Positions 30,179-39,398 of a stretch of 42,338 bases of DNA are shown here, one piece after another. The position numbers were made by a program, and so were the translations under genes. The notes under the pieces are model-generated. The model made no database searches, was not told the origin of the DNA, and saw nothing but the letters and a program-made list of their open reading frames with translations. The stretch's first letter is position 1. The number at the start of each line of letters is the position of its first letter. Origin of the DNA: Microbacterium sp. (GTDB taxonomy: Bacteria > Actinomycetota > Actinomycetes > Actinomycetales > Microbacteriaceae). Location: NCBI RefSeq assembly GCF_029263575.1, contig NZ_JAJUFV010000008.1:1-42338 (forward strand). The letters run 5' to 3'.

Positions 30179-30852
30179 GCGAGCCGCTGCCGTCTGTGGA
30201 GGCACTCGGACAGGTGCTCGCCGAACCGCGGCGGCTGAGGATGCTGCAGGAGTTGCTCGGTGGCGTGCCGTTGCCCGCCGGGGCGCTCGCAGCCAGGATC
30301 GGCGTTGCGCCGTCGACGGTGAGCGGCCACCTGGCGCGGTTGCAGGAATCCGGACTGGTGCGCATCGAACAGCGCGGCCGCACACGGTACGCACGTTTAG
30401 CCGGCCCGGATGTCGCAGACGCGGTTGAGACGCTGCTGCGCATGACATCGGAGGATCCGGTTTCGTCCTGGTCGGGGAGCGACCGGCAACTGGCGATGCG
30501 CAGGGCCCGGTCGTGCTACGACCACCTCGCGGGCGATCTCGGGATCGCGCTGACAGATCTCTTCGTAGCGCGTCGCTGGATCGATTCCGATGTGGGCTCC
30601 GCCAGAGCCTCGATCGAGAATATCTCGCAGGCGCTCAGGTTGCGGCTTCAGATCTCCGAATCATCGCGGCCTCTCGTCCGGGGCTGCCCTGACTGGACGG
30701 CACGTCGGCCGCATCTTGCCGGTCGCCTCGGCGCCGCCATCCTTTCGGCGCTGCTTTCAGAGGACTGGCTCGCCCGGCGGCGCCACGACCGTGCGCTCAG
30801 GGTGACCGATCGCGGTCAGGAGCGATTCGCCGCGCTCGACCTCACATACTGA
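30175..30852 (+). CDS. ArsR-family regulator with C-terminal cysteine domain
   Basis: A 225-residue regulator. The N-terminal winged helix (about residues 10-85) contains RIGVAPSTVSGHLARLQESG. The C-terminal domain has RARSCYDHLAGDLGIALTD near residue 104 and RPLVRGCPDWTARRPHLAGR near residue 165, a pattern seen in a large ArsR subgroup of actinobacteria and proteobacteria. Two cysteines sit in these motifs, so redox or electrophile sensing is possible. It ends the OsmC operon and may autoregulate it. Metal binding of the classical ArsR type is not supported. Confidence 0.88.
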   Translation: MSEPLPSVEALGQVLAEPRRLRMLQELLGGVPLPAGALAARIGVAPSTVSGHLARLQESGLVRIEQRGRTRYARLAGPDVADAVETLLRMTSEDPVSSWSGSDRQLAMRRARSCYDHLAGDLGIALTDLFVARRWIDSDVGSARASIENISQALRLRLQISESSRPLVRGCPDWTARRPHLAGRLGAAILSALLSEDWLARRRHDRALRVTDRGQERFAALDLTY

Positions 30853-30901
30853 CGATGCGGAGGGCCTCGACATTCGTAGGGCATCGGCGGATGCTGGGTG
30901 C

Positions 30902-31300
30902 ATGGCAGTATTTACAGCGGACGGCGGGTTCGGCGTCGAACTCATCGAGCGGGAGCACAGCGGCTGGCGATCGCTTTGCGATGGCACCGGTGGCGACTTC
31001 TACGGCGACATCATGACTGCGGGTGGCGTCATGATCCTGGCGCACGGATTCGCCTTGACGCGCGCGGATGTCGTCGCATCGCTTGCGGATGCGCCGCCCT
31101 GGGAACGATACGAGATCGACAACGCGCGTGTCATCCCGATCGCCGAAGACGTGGCATCCGTCGTCTACACGGGCCGTGGCTTCCGCTCTGGAGAACCGCC
31201 GTTCGTCGCGCTGATGTCGAGCACCTACGTACGTGAGGACGGACGCTGGCGCCTCGCGATCTACCAGCAGACGCCCGTCCCTGCGACAGCCTCCGAGTGA
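30902..31300 (+). CDS. NTF2-like (DUF4440/SnoaL-type) protein
   Basis: A 132-residue protein with the cone-shaped NTF2-like fold pattern: an N-terminal helix with EREHSGWRSLCDGTGGDFYG, a following strand region AGGVMILAHGFALTRADVVA, and closing strands ALMSSTYVREDGRWRLAIYQ. Such proteins are often pocket enzymes or binding proteins with unassigned ligand. The ATG at 30902 follows 49 bases after the ArsR stop; GGGTG is a weak ribosome-binding site. It ends 9 bases from the convergent helicase gene. Confidence 0.82.
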   Translation: MAVFTADGGFGVELIEREHSGWRSLCDGTGGDFYGDIMTAGGVMILAHGFALTRADVVASLADAPPWERYEIDNARVIPIAEDVASVVYTGRGFRSGEPPFVALMSSTYVREDGRWRLAIYQQTPVPATASE

Positions 31301-31309
31301 CGCCGTGGC

Positions 31310-33856
31310 TCACAGCCGATCCACTGCGGTGACGGTGACGACGGCCTCACCCGCCTCGTCGGATGCTGCGAGATCGATCGTCGCCGAGATGCCCCAGTCG
31401 TGGTCGCCGGCGGGGTCGTCCAGGATCTGACGTGCGGTCCACTCGCGCGGTCCCTCAGTCAGTAGAAGCAGCTGGGAACTGCGCGCATCCGGGCCGGTGA
31501 GGATCTCGTCGTGCTCGGCGAAGTACCCGTCGAGCGCGGTATCCCAGGCCCCGCCGCCGAACTCGACATCAAGCTCGGCCAGTGCGTCGACATCTTCGAG
31601 AGCTGCCAGCTGCACACGGCGGAACAGCTCGTTGCGCACGAGGGTCCGGAATGCTCGCACATTCGACGTGAGGCGCTTCGGGGCGGGCGGGACGATCGGT
31701 GCCTCGTCCTTCGACGCCTGAGCCTGTCGAAGGACGAGGAGCGCGTTGTCGGTGCCAGCTCGCAGCTCCTCCCACTCGTCCAGCAGCGAGGAGTCGACCT
31801 GCCGTACGAGCTCACCCAGCCACTCGATGAGATCGCGCAGGTCTTCGTTCTTCAGCTCCTCGGGGATCGTCTGCGATGCGGCGCGATACGCATCGGACAG
31901 GTAGCGCAGCACGACACCCTCTGAGCGCGCGATCTTGTAGAAGGCGACATATTCCCCGAACGACATGGCTCGTTCGTACATGTCGCGCACGACGGACTTC
32001 GGATGCAGCTCGAAGTCGCGAATCCACGGCTGCGCGGTGCTGTAGGTCTCGAACGCCTGGTCGAGCAGTTCCTCCAGCGGCTTCGGGTAGGTGATCTGCT
32101 CGAGCAGCTCCATGCGCTCCTCGTATTCGATGCCCCCACGCTTCATCTCGGCGACCGCATCCCCCCGCGCGAGGAACTCCTGCTGGCTGAGCACCGCACG
32201 GGGATCGTCGAGTGTGGATTCGACGATCGAGATCATGTCGAGAGCGAAGGTCGCGGCATCCGGGTCGAGCAGTTCGAACGCGGCAAGCGCGAACGGTGAA
32301 AGCGGCTGATTCAGCGCGAAGTTCGGCTGCAGAGCGACCGTGAGGCGGATCTCCCCGGCGGACGACTGCTCCACCACGCCTGATTCGAGAAGCGTCCGGT
32401 AGATCCCCAACGCGCGCAGCGCCAGCATCCGCTGCCGGGTCCGCGGCTCGTGGTTGTCATATACCAGCGCGCGCATATTCGCGAACACGTCTCCGCCGCG
32501 GGCGATGACGTTCAGCATCATGGCGCTCGTGATCTGCATGTGCGAGGTCAGCGTCTCCGGCTCGGCGTCCACGAGCTTGCGGAACGACGGCTCGCCCCAT
32601 GAAACGAACCCGTCGGGAGCCTTCTTGCGAATCAGCTTGCGCTTCTTCTTCGGATCGTCGCCCGCCTTCTTGATCGCGGCGGCGTTTTCGGATTCATGCT
32701 CGGGCGCCTGGCACACGACGGTGCCGGCCGTGTCGTACCCGGCTCGCCCGGCGCGACCGGCGACCTGATGGAACTCGCGCGCATTGAGCTGCCGCATCCG
32801 GGTGCCGTCGAACTTCGTCAGCGCCGTCAGCAGCACCGTGCGGATCGGGACGTTGATGCCGACGCCGAGGGTGTCGGTGCCGCAGATGACGCGCAGCATC
32901 CCGCGCTGGGCGAGCTGTTCCACCAGACGCCGGTACTTCGGCAGCATCCCCGCGTGATGCACCCCGATGCCCGCCCGCAGGAACCGCGACAGCGTCTTAC
33001 CGAACGCCGTCGTGAAACGGAACTCGCCGATCAGAGCGGCGATTTCATCCCGCTGCTCCCGGGAGGCGATCTTCGTGCTCGACAGCGCCTGTGCGCGTTC
33101 CATGGCCGCCGCCTGTGAGAAGTGCACGACGTACACCGGCGCCTGGTTCGTGGACAGCAGCTCGTCGATCGTCTCGTGGACCGGCGTGAGCTCATAGAAG
33201 AAATGCAGCGGCACGGGGCGCTCGACGCCGGTGACCACGGCTGTTTCGCGCACTGTCCGACGGGTGAGATCGGCGGCCAGATCTGTGACATCCCCGAGGG
33301 TCGCCGACATGAGCACGAACTGCGCTTGGGGCAGTGTCAGCAGCGGCACCTGCCATGCCCACCCACGGTCGGGATCGGCGTAGAAGTGGAACTCGTCCAT
33401 CACGACCTGCCCGACATCGGCTGAGGGCCCTTCGCGCAGCGCGAGGTTGGCGAGGATCTCGGCCGTGCAGCAGATGATCGGTGCATCCGCGTTCACCGAC
33501 GAGTCGCCCGTAATCATGCCGACGTTCTCTGCGCCGAAGATGTCGACGAGTGCGAAGAACTTTTCGCTCACGAGCGCTTTGATCGGGGCAGTGTAGAAAC
33601 TGCGGCGACCTGAGGCAAGCGCGGTGAAGTGCGCGCCGACGGCAACCAGCGACTTACCGGTTCCTGTCGGGGTGGAAAGGATCAGATTCTGTCCCGAGAC
33701 GATCTCGATGACCGCTTCGTCCTGGGCCGGGTAGAGGCGGATGCCGGTGGCCTCTGCCCATTCGACGAACGCCAGATAGACGGCATCCGGGTCGACGTCC
33801 CCGCCGCTGCTCGGCCCGAGAAAGATTGCATGGTCGAGCCGTGGGATAGAAGTCAT
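31310..33856 (-). CDS. Ski2-like DEAD/DEAH-box helicase with DUF3516 domain
   Basis: An 848-residue superfamily 2 RNA/DNA helicase. Walker A TPTGTGKS is at residues 62-69; VVMDEFHFY (motif II, DEFH), LMSATLGDVTD (motif III) and FHQVAGRAGRAGYD (motif VI) follow. The C-terminal half, from about residue 400, is the DUF3516 region found in actinobacterial Ski2/Mtr4 relatives, which suggests RNA processing or decay. A palindromic REP-like element (31702-31739) lies in frame near residue 710 and encodes VLRQAQASKDEA, an insertion in a probable surface linker. The ATG at 33856 has GAAGGA upstream; the longer frame overlaps the MFS gene end. Confidence 0.93.
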   Translation of the reverse strand: MTSIPRLDHAIFLGPSSGGDVDPDAVYLAFVEWAEATGIRLYPAQDEAVIEIVSGQNLILSTPTGTGKSLVAVGAHFTALASGRRSFYTAPIKALVSEKFFALVDIFGAENVGMITGDSSVNADAPIICCTAEILANLALREGPSADVGQVVMDEFHFYADPDRGWAWQVPLLTLPQAQFVLMSATLGDVTDLAADLTRRTVRETAVVTGVERPVPLHFFYELTPVHETIDELLSTNQAPVYVVHFSQAAAMERAQALSSTKIASREQRDEIAALIGEFRFTTAFGKTLSRFLRAGIGVHHAGMLPKYRRLVEQLAQRGMLRVICGTDTLGVGINVPIRTVLLTALTKFDGTRMRQLNAREFHQVAGRAGRAGYDTAGTVVCQAPEHESENAAAIKKAGDDPKKKRKLIRKKAPDGFVSWGEPSFRKLVDAEPETLTSHMQITSAMMLNVIARGGDVFANMRALVYDNHEPRTRQRMLALRALGIYRTLLESGVVEQSSAGEIRLTVALQPNFALNQPLSPFALAAFELLDPDAATFALDMISIVESTLDDPRAVLSQQEFLARGDAVAEMKRGGIEYEERMELLEQITYPKPLEELLDQAFETYSTAQPWIRDFELHPKSVVRDMYERAMSFGEYVAFYKIARSEGVVLRYLSDAYRAASQTIPEELKNEDLRDLIEWLGELVRQVDSSLLDEWEELRAGTDNALLVLRQAQASKDEAPIVPPAPKRLTSNVRAFRTLVRNELFRRVQLAALEDVDALAELDVEFGGGAWDTALDGYFAEHDEILTGPDARSSQLLLLTEGPREWTARQILDDPAGDHDWGISATIDLAASDEAGEAVVTVTAVDRL
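31702..31739. repeat. REP-like palindromic element, copy 2 (inside helicase)
   Basis: Perfect 14-bp arms CCTCGTCCTTCGAC / GTCGAAGGACGAGG around a 10-nt loop. It contains the 15-bp core CTGAGCCTGTCGAAG (31718-31732) shared with rnhA. It keeps the helicase frame open. Confidence 0.8.
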
Positions 33857-33878
33857 GATCCTTCGATCATCCCCTATC

Positions 33879-35087
33879 TCAGTCGATGATCGTTTGCGGT
33901 GCACCACGGCGACGCCGCGCGAGCAGGATGCGCGCCAGGACGACGGTCGCGACGAACAAGCACAGCGCCGCGGTGATCGACATCCCGACGCCGAAGCTCG
34001 TCTGTGCCGCGATGAACCCCACCAGCAGTGACCCGACGCCGGTGCCGGTGTCGAATCCGATGTTCCAGACAGCGCTCGCCGTGTCGCGATGGCGTGGCCC
34101 CACGGCCGCGAACGACTCCACCAGCGTGACGTTCTGCAGACTGCCGTAGGCGATGCCGGTCACAGCCATCCCGGCGATGAGCGCCGCGCCGCCACCACCG
34201 GCCATCGCCCAGACGCACGAAGCCAGCCCTGTCGCACCGAGCACGAGCAACGGCGGTTGGAACGGCAGATAGCCGAACCGGTCCGCGAGGCCGCCGATGA
34301 GCCAGCGAGCGGATGCCGAGCACACGGTGAGCGCGAAAAGCCCGGCGACTGCGTAGCCGCCGACCTCGGGGAACTGCGGCACGAAGGTCAGCAGCGCACC
34401 GCCGGGCGCGGTGATCGTCAGCAGCACGGCGCTGGGTGCGATCAGCGGCAGCCACAGACGCGTCGTGCTGCCGTGCGGCAGCTCGGGCTCGGGTGCGCGT
34501 TCGGCATGGTCGAGGCGTCGCCCGAGCAGGAGCGCGGGGATCGCCGCGACCAGTGGCGCGGCTCCGACCGCGAACACCGCCCAAAAGCCCAGGTTGTTCG
34601 CGATCCACACCGAGGTCGGCACCAGCAGGATCTGCGGGGCAGACAGCGACAGCCCGTAGAGACCGATCGCACGGCCACGGCGCGGAGCATCCACGAGCCT
34701 CGCCACGGCCGATGACCCGCACACGGTCACCACGGCGAAGCCGGCGCCGCGCACCGCCGACAGCGCGAGAATCGCGGGCAGGGAGTCCGTCGTCAGCAGC
34801 ACGAGAGACGGTGCCCCCAGCAGCATGGTGCCCGCCGAGAGCGTGATGCGCCAGCCGAAGCGACGCAGCGCCGCGGGCACGGTCGTCTGCACCGCGACGG
34901 TCGCGGCCATCATCACGGCGTTGATCAGACCCGCCCCGACCTCATCGGCACCGCCGCGCACCGCCCACAGCGGAACCGTCGACACCAGTGCGCTGAAGCC
35001 GGCGAAGCTGAGCGCCGACATCGCCATCAGCGCGGCGATTCCGGGGACGCGGATGACACTTCCCGGAGTCGCAGCCATGCCAGTCAT
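33879..35087 (-). CDS. MFS transporter
   Basis: A 402-residue major facilitator with about twelve helices. Motifs such as RRGRAIGLYGLSLSAPQILL between helices 4 and 5 resemble drug or sugar efflux proteins. Substrate unknown. The start is ATG 35087 (or 35078). The helicase gene starts 22 bases after its stop, so the two may be co-transcribed without an obvious functional link. A C-terminal basic tail LLARRRRGAPQTIID follows the last helix. Confidence 0.88.
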   Translation of the reverse strand: MTGMAATPGSVIRVPGIAALMAMSALSFAGFSALVSTVPLWAVRGGADEVGAGLINAVMMAATVAVQTTVPAALRRFGWRITLSAGTMLLGAPSLVLLTTDSLPAILALSAVRGAGFAVVTVCGSSAVARLVDAPRRGRAIGLYGLSLSAPQILLVPTSVWIANNLGFWAVFAVGAAPLVAAIPALLLGRRLDHAERAPEPELPHGSTTRLWLPLIAPSAVLLTITAPGGALLTFVPQFPEVGGYAVAGLFALTVCSASARWLIGGLADRFGYLPFQPPLLVLGATGLASCVWAMAGGGGAALIAGMAVTGIAYGSLQNVTLVESFAAVGPRHRDTASAVWNIGFDTGTGVGSLLVGFIAAQTSFGVGMSITAALCLFVATVVLARILLARRRRGAPQTIID

Positions 35088-35121
35088 ATCCGACTCAGCC
35101 TACCGAGCGCGATGGACGTCC

Positions 35122-36156
35122 TCAGCCGTCGCCGACGAGCTCACCGCGGATGCGCCGCAGATCCTCCATGAGCGATCCGACGAGGATCCAATGCCCGGAT
35201 GCCGGTGGCAACACCTCGAGCGGAGTGGTCAGCGCCTGGATCGCCTCTGTCTCGGTCGCAGTGGCCGACGCGACTTCGGCCACCTGCACGGCGAGGCGTA
35301 CGTCGTGACCGGCACGGCGCAGCTGCTCGGCGATGGCGTGGACGCTGGGTTCGTCGCTGATGGTGTCGTCGTAGTGGTCGAGGTAGGCGCGGGTCATGCC
35401 GATCACCTGCGTGACGATCGGCGACAGCGTCGTGAGAAGCTCGCGCATCTCGGCAATATCTGCGCGGTGCGAGCGGCGAGGGTTGAACGTGATCGATTCT
35501 TCGGCATCGGTGACGGATGCTTCGGCTGCCGCCTGCATCGGACGCAGCAGGCGCGCTTCGAGGATGAGCTCCTGCAATTGGGCCGGTGTCTGCGTCGACG
35601 GCAGTGCCATCGCCAGCCGATCGAGCGTCGCGGCGAGCTCTCCGCCGAGCAGGCCGAGGTCACGACGGGCCGGCGCGGTGTGCACCGGCGGCACGATCAG
35701 GGTATTGACGACGATGCCGATCACGACCCCGATGATGGTCTCGACGATTCGGTGCACCGCGTACTCCGGACTCGTCGATCCGAGCGCCAGCACGAGCATC
35801 GCCGAGATCGCGACCTGGTTTCCCATCCCCGGCGTCGCGCGCATCGCCCAGGCGACGAGCATCGCGACGACGATCGCGAGCAGGATGACCCAGCTCTGCT
35901 GCCCGAGAAGGAGGCTGAGCGCCGTCGCGATCAGCACGCCCACGATCACTCCGGCGCTGCGCTCGAGCGCCTTCGTGAACGACTGGTTCACGCTCGGCAG
36001 CACGACCAGGAGCGCCGCGATCGCGGCGAACACCGGCAGCGGACCGGGCACCAGCCACCCGGCGATCAGCCAGGCGCCGATCGTCGCCACGGCCGACTTG
36101 ACGACCTGCAGCAGAGGGGCGCGCTTCGGGCTTGTCACCGCCGACGTCATGCGCAT
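35122..36156 (-). CDS. FUSC-family (aromatic acid exporter-like) membrane protein
   Basis: A 344-residue protein. The N-terminal half has six or so membrane helices with the FUSC pattern: VFAAIAALLVVLPSVNQSFT, then RSAGVIVGVLIATALSLLLG, and a GMGNQVAISAMLVLALGS segment. The C-terminal half (about residues 165-344) is a helical cytoplasmic domain with many acidic and hydrophobic heptad-like stretches. FUSC relatives include fusaric acid and aromatic carboxylic acid exporters. The ATG at 36156 (or 36150) begins MRMTSAVTSP. It is divergent from the siderophore operon, and the 145-base space holds a DtxR-type box on the operon side. Confidence 0.85.
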   Translation of the reverse strand: MRMTSAVTSPKRAPLLQVVKSAVATIGAWLIAGWLVPGPLPVFAAIAALLVVLPSVNQSFTKALERSAGVIVGVLIATALSLLLGQQSWVILLAIVVAMLVAWAMRATPGMGNQVAISAMLVLALGSTSPEYAVHRIVETIIGVVIGIVVNTLIVPPVHTAPARRDLGLLGGELAATLDRLAMALPSTQTPAQLQELILEARLLRPMQAAAEASVTDAEESITFNPRRSHRADIAEMRELLTTLSPIVTQVIGMTRAYLDHYDDTISDEPSVHAIAEQLRRAGHDVRLAVQVAEVASATATETEAIQALTTPLEVLPPASGHWILVGSLMEDLRRIRGELVGDG

Positions 36157-36233
36157 GGCTCCACGTTAGCTGTCTCGGGCTGGCTTTCCCGATCGGACAT
36201 TTGTGAACTGAGGCGACCCTAAGCTCTGATAGA

Positions 36234-36252
36234 TTAGGCGAGGCTTACCAAA
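36234..36252 (+). promoter_or_regulatory. DtxR/IdeR-type iron box
   Basis: TTAGGCGAGGCTTACCAAA matches the actinobacterial consensus TWAGGTWAGSCTWACCTWA at 16 of 19 positions. It lies 49 bases before the GTG of the siderophore-binding lipoprotein. It predicts repression by iron-loaded DtxR/IdeR. Confidence 0.8.
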
Positions 36253-36301
36253 GCATCGCGGCTGACGCCGCCCACCATCTCCCGATCCGAAGGAACAGCC
36301 T

Positions 36302-37336
36302 GTGCGTATTTCCCGCATACTCGGCCTCGGTGCAGCTGCGGTTCTCGCCGTCAGCCTCGCCGCTTGCGCCGCCCCCGCCAACAGCGCCGACTCCGGTGAC
36401 GACACGAACCCCGCATCTGATGCTGGTTTCCCCGTCACGATCGAGCACGCCTTCGGTGAGACCACGATCGATGACAAGCCCGAGCGCGTCGCGTCGGTCG
36501 CGTGGGCGAACCACGAGGTTCCTCTCGCGCTCGGCATCGTTCCGGTGATCTTCGAGAAGGCGACCTGGGGCGATGACGACGGCGACGGCCTGCTGCCCTG
36601 GGTGGCAGACGAACTCGACGAGCTCGGCGTCTCCGACCCCAACCTCTATGATCCGACCGATGGCATCGACTTCGAGGCGGTCAGCGACTCGCAGCCCGAT
36701 GTGATCCTCGCGCCGTACTCCGGTCTCACTCAAGAGGACTACGACACCCTCTCCAAGATCGCACCTGTCGTGGCGTACCCCGAGGTCGCCTGGGGCGCCT
36801 CCTACGAAGACATGATCGAACTCAGCTCCACGGCGCTGGGACTCGAGAGCGAGGGCGATGAGCTTATCGCGTCGCTTGATGACGCGGCGATCGCTGCCGC
36901 CGAGGCGCACCCGGCGATCGAGGGCAAGACGGCCATGTTCGCGTCTTTCGACCCCAGCGATCTCAGCTCGATCGGGTTCTACACCAGCGATGACACCCGC
37001 CCCGCCTTCCTCGAGCGGTACGGCATGCCGTACCCGGAGCTCGTCTCCGACGCCGGTGACGAAGGCGATGAGTTCTACAGCACGGTCAGCGCCGAGCAGG
37101 TCGAGAGCTTCCAAGACGTCGATGTCATCGTGACCTACGCCGAAGAGTCCCTTCTTCCCACGCTGCAGGCCGACGCGCTGCTGTCGAAGATCCCGGCCAT
37201 CGCTGAGGGTCGCGTGGTGTTCCTCGGCGCGACGGGTGTGCTGGCGACGGCATCCAACCCATCCCCGCTGTCGATTCCCGGTACGGTCGAGCAGTACTTC
37301 GCGGCCATCGATGAGGCGCTCGCTGACGCAGAGTGA
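36302..37336 (+). CDS. Siderophore-binding lipoprotein (FepB/FhuD-like)
   Basis: Substrate-binding lipoprotein of a ferric-siderophore ABC importer, 344 residues. The signal peptide ends in the lipobox SLAAC with Cys22. The fold begins TIEHAFGETTIDDKPERVAS, the typical class III start, and continues with SQPDVILAPYSGLTQEDYDT. It is strongly acidic. GTG at 36302 is used with GAAGGAAC upstream. It is the first gene of a five-gene operon and overlaps the first permease by 4 bases (GTGA). Its iron box makes a ferric siderophore the best guess for ligand; no siderophore synthesis genes are in the window, so it may take up foreign siderophores. Confidence 0.92.
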   Translation: MRISRILGLGAAAVLAVSLAACAAPANSADSGDDTNPASDAGFPVTIEHAFGETTIDDKPERVASVAWANHEVPLALGIVPVIFEKATWGDDDGDGLLPWVADELDELGVSDPNLYDPTDGIDFEAVSDSQPDVILAPYSGLTQEDYDTLSKIAPVVAYPEVAWGASYEDMIELSSTALGLESEGDELIASLDDAAIAAAEAHPAIEGKTAMFASFDPSDLSSIGFYTSDDTRPAFLERYGMPYPELVSDAGDEGDEFYSTVSAEQVESFQDVDVIVTYAEESLLPTLQADALLSKIPAIAEGRVVFLGATGVLATASNPSPLSIPGTVEQYFAAIDEALADAE

Positions 37337-38376
37337 CTGTCACGACCGCCCCGACTCAGCCGAGCGCCGCCCATCTGAGGCGCTCGGCTGCTGTCCGCTC
37401 CGCCTGGCTGCTCGTCGCGGTCGTGGCGCTGCTGGGCGCCTGCGTGCTCTCGGTGAGCTTCGGCGTGCGGGCGGTCTCGGTCGACGATATCCTCGCCGCT
37501 CTCGGCGGTGCCACCGAGACCGTCGGGGAGGCGGCGATCGCCAAGCGCGTTCCTCGCACGGTGCTGGCGATCCTCGTCGGTGCGGCGCTGGCGATGTCGG
37601 GGGCGAGCATGCAGGCGGTCACACGCAACCCGATCGCAGACCCCGGCATCCTCGGGGTGACGACGGGGGCCTCGCTCGCCGTCGTCTTGGGCCTCGTGTT
37701 CTTCGGCATCGACGACGCCTGGGTGTACATGGCCTTCGCCATCGTCGGCGCGATGGTCGCGGCTGTGTTCGTGTACACGGTCGGCTCGCTCGGCCGGGGC
37801 GGTGCGACCCCACTGAAGCTCGCGCTGGCGGGCGCGGCGACCTCGGCGGCGTTCAGCTCGCTGATCAGCGCCATCATGTTGCCGCGCGTGAACATGCTCA
37901 CCAGCATCCAGTCGTGGCAGATCGGCGGCGTCGGCGGTGCCGAATGGAGCCGTATCGCGGTCCTCGTGCCCGTGGTCGGGGTCGGCGCCGCTCTCTGCCT
38001 GCTCAGCGCCCGAGGCATGAACTCGCTCGCACTGGGAGACGACCTCGCCGCAGGATTGGGCGAGCACGTGATGCGCACCCGCATCGTCTCGGCCATCGGC
38101 GCCGTAGTGCTCGCCGGTGCAGCCACGGCGATCGCCGGTCCGATCGGTTTCGTCGGCCTCGTGATCCCGCACATCTGTCGCCTGCTGATCGGCACCGATT
38201 ACCGGTGGCTGCTGCCGTTCTCAGCGGTCGCCGGCGCGCTGCTGCTCACGGCATCCGATGTCATCGGGCGTCTCGTCCTGCACGCCGAAGAGCTGCAAGT
38301 CGGTATCGTCACGGCGGTGGTCGGCGCCCCCTTCTTCATCTGGATCGTGCGCAGACAGCGGGTGCGTGAGCTATGA
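37333..38376 (+). CDS. FecCD-type siderophore permease (first)
   Basis: Membrane subunit of the iron importer, 347 residues, about nine to ten helices. RVPRTVLAILVGAALAMSGA and MQAVTRNPIADPGILGVTTG are family hallmarks; GPIGFVGLVIPHICRLLIG contains the ATPase contact loop. GTG 37333 overlaps the lipoprotein stop and its stop overlaps the next start (ATGA). Two permease genes imply a heterodimer like FepD/FepG, unlike the single permease gene of the uptake operon at 8.4-9.5 kb. Confidence 0.93.
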   Translation: MTVTTAPTQPSAAHLRRSAAVRSAWLLVAVVALLGACVLSVSFGVRAVSVDDILAALGGATETVGEAAIAKRVPRTVLAILVGAALAMSGASMQAVTRNPIADPGILGVTTGASLAVVLGLVFFGIDDAWVYMAFAIVGAMVAAVFVYTVGSLGRGGATPLKLALAGAATSAAFSSLISAIMLPRVNMLTSIQSWQIGGVGGAEWSRIAVLVPVVGVGAALCLLSARGMNSLALGDDLAAGLGEHVMRTRIVSAIGAVVLAGAATAIAGPIGFVGLVIPHICRLLIGTDYRWLLPFSAVAGALLLTASDVIGRLVLHAEELQVGIVTAVVGAPFFIWIVRRQRVREL

Positions 38377-39398
38377 GCGTCGACACGATCATCCGCGGGC
38401 GGATGCTGCGCCGCAGGCGTCGCACGCTCATCACGCTCGTGCTCGCCGCTCTCGTGCTCGCGGGCTTCTCAGCGATGCTCATGCTCGGCAACACGTTCTA
38501 TCCCGTGGGCGATGTGCTGCGTGTGATTCTCGGCGAGACCGTGCCGGGCGCAAGCTTCACAGTCGGGGAGTACCGCCTGCCACGGGCGGTACTCGGCATC
38601 CTCGCCGGCTTCGCCTTCGGCATCGCAGGCGTCTCGTTCCAGACGCTGTTGCGAAACCCGTTGGCCTCTCCCGACATCATCGGGATCTCCTCCGGAGCGA
38701 GCGCCGCTGCCGTGACCGGCATCATCGTGTTCTCGCTCGATGACAGTGCCGTGTCTCTGGTCGCATTGGTCGGCGCGCTCGTGACGGCTCTGGCGATCTA
38801 TCTGCTGTCGAACAAGGGCGGCTTCGCCGGCACACGTCTGATCCTCATCGGCATCGGCGTCGCGGCGATGCTGCAGAGCGTGGTGTCTTACGTGCTCTCG
38901 CGAGCGGGCGGCTGGGACATCCAGCAGGCGATGCAATGGATGACCGGCAGCCTCAACGGCGCGACCTGGTCGAGCATCGCCCCGCTCGGTATCGCGAGCC
39001 TCATTCTCGTGCCCGCCCTCGTGCTGGCCGAGCGCTCGGCAGGGCTTCTGCGATTCGGTGACGACACCGCATCGGCACTCGGTGTACGGGTGTCGGCCAC
39101 ACGCTTGCTGATCATCCTCGGCGGCGTAGCCCTGCTCGCATTCGCCACGGCCGCGGCGGGCCCGATCGCGTTCGTCGCGTTCATGTCGGGGCCCATCGCG
39201 GCGCGCATTATCGGACCCGGCGCGAATCTGCTGTTGCCGTCGGCTTTCGTCGGGGCCCTGCTCGTCCTCGGCGGCGACCTCATCGGGCAGTTCGCCTTCG
39301 GGGAGCGTTACCCTGTGGGCGTCATCACCGGCGTGCTCGGCGCGCCGTACTTGATCTATCTCCTCATTCGAACCAACCGCTCCGGGAGCTCACTGTGA
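38373..39398 (+). CDS. FecCD-type siderophore permease (second)
   Basis: Second membrane subunit, 341 residues. YRLPRAVLGILAGFAFGIAG and FQTLLRNPLASPDIIGISSG correspond to the same hallmarks as in the first permease, and AAGPIAFVAFMSGPIAARII is its contact region, matching the FepG-like group. It begins with a basic cytoplasmic stretch (RGRMLRRRRRTLITL). The ATG at 38373 overlaps the previous stop; its own stop overlaps the ATPase GTG at 39395. Confidence 0.93.
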   Translation: MSVDTIIRGRMLRRRRRTLITLVLAALVLAGFSAMLMLGNTFYPVGDVLRVILGETVPGASFTVGEYRLPRAVLGILAGFAFGIAGVSFQTLLRNPLASPDIIGISSGASAAAVTGIIVFSLDDSAVSLVALVGALVTALAIYLLSNKGGFAGTRLILIGIGVAAMLQSVVSYVLSRAGGWDIQQAMQWMTGSLNGATWSSIAPLGIASLILVPALVLAERSAGLLRFGDDTASALGVRVSATRLLIILGGVALLAFATAAAGPIAFVAFMSGPIAARIIGPGANLLLPSAFVGALLVLGGDLIGQFAFGERYPVGVITGVLGAPYLIYLLIRTNRSGSSL

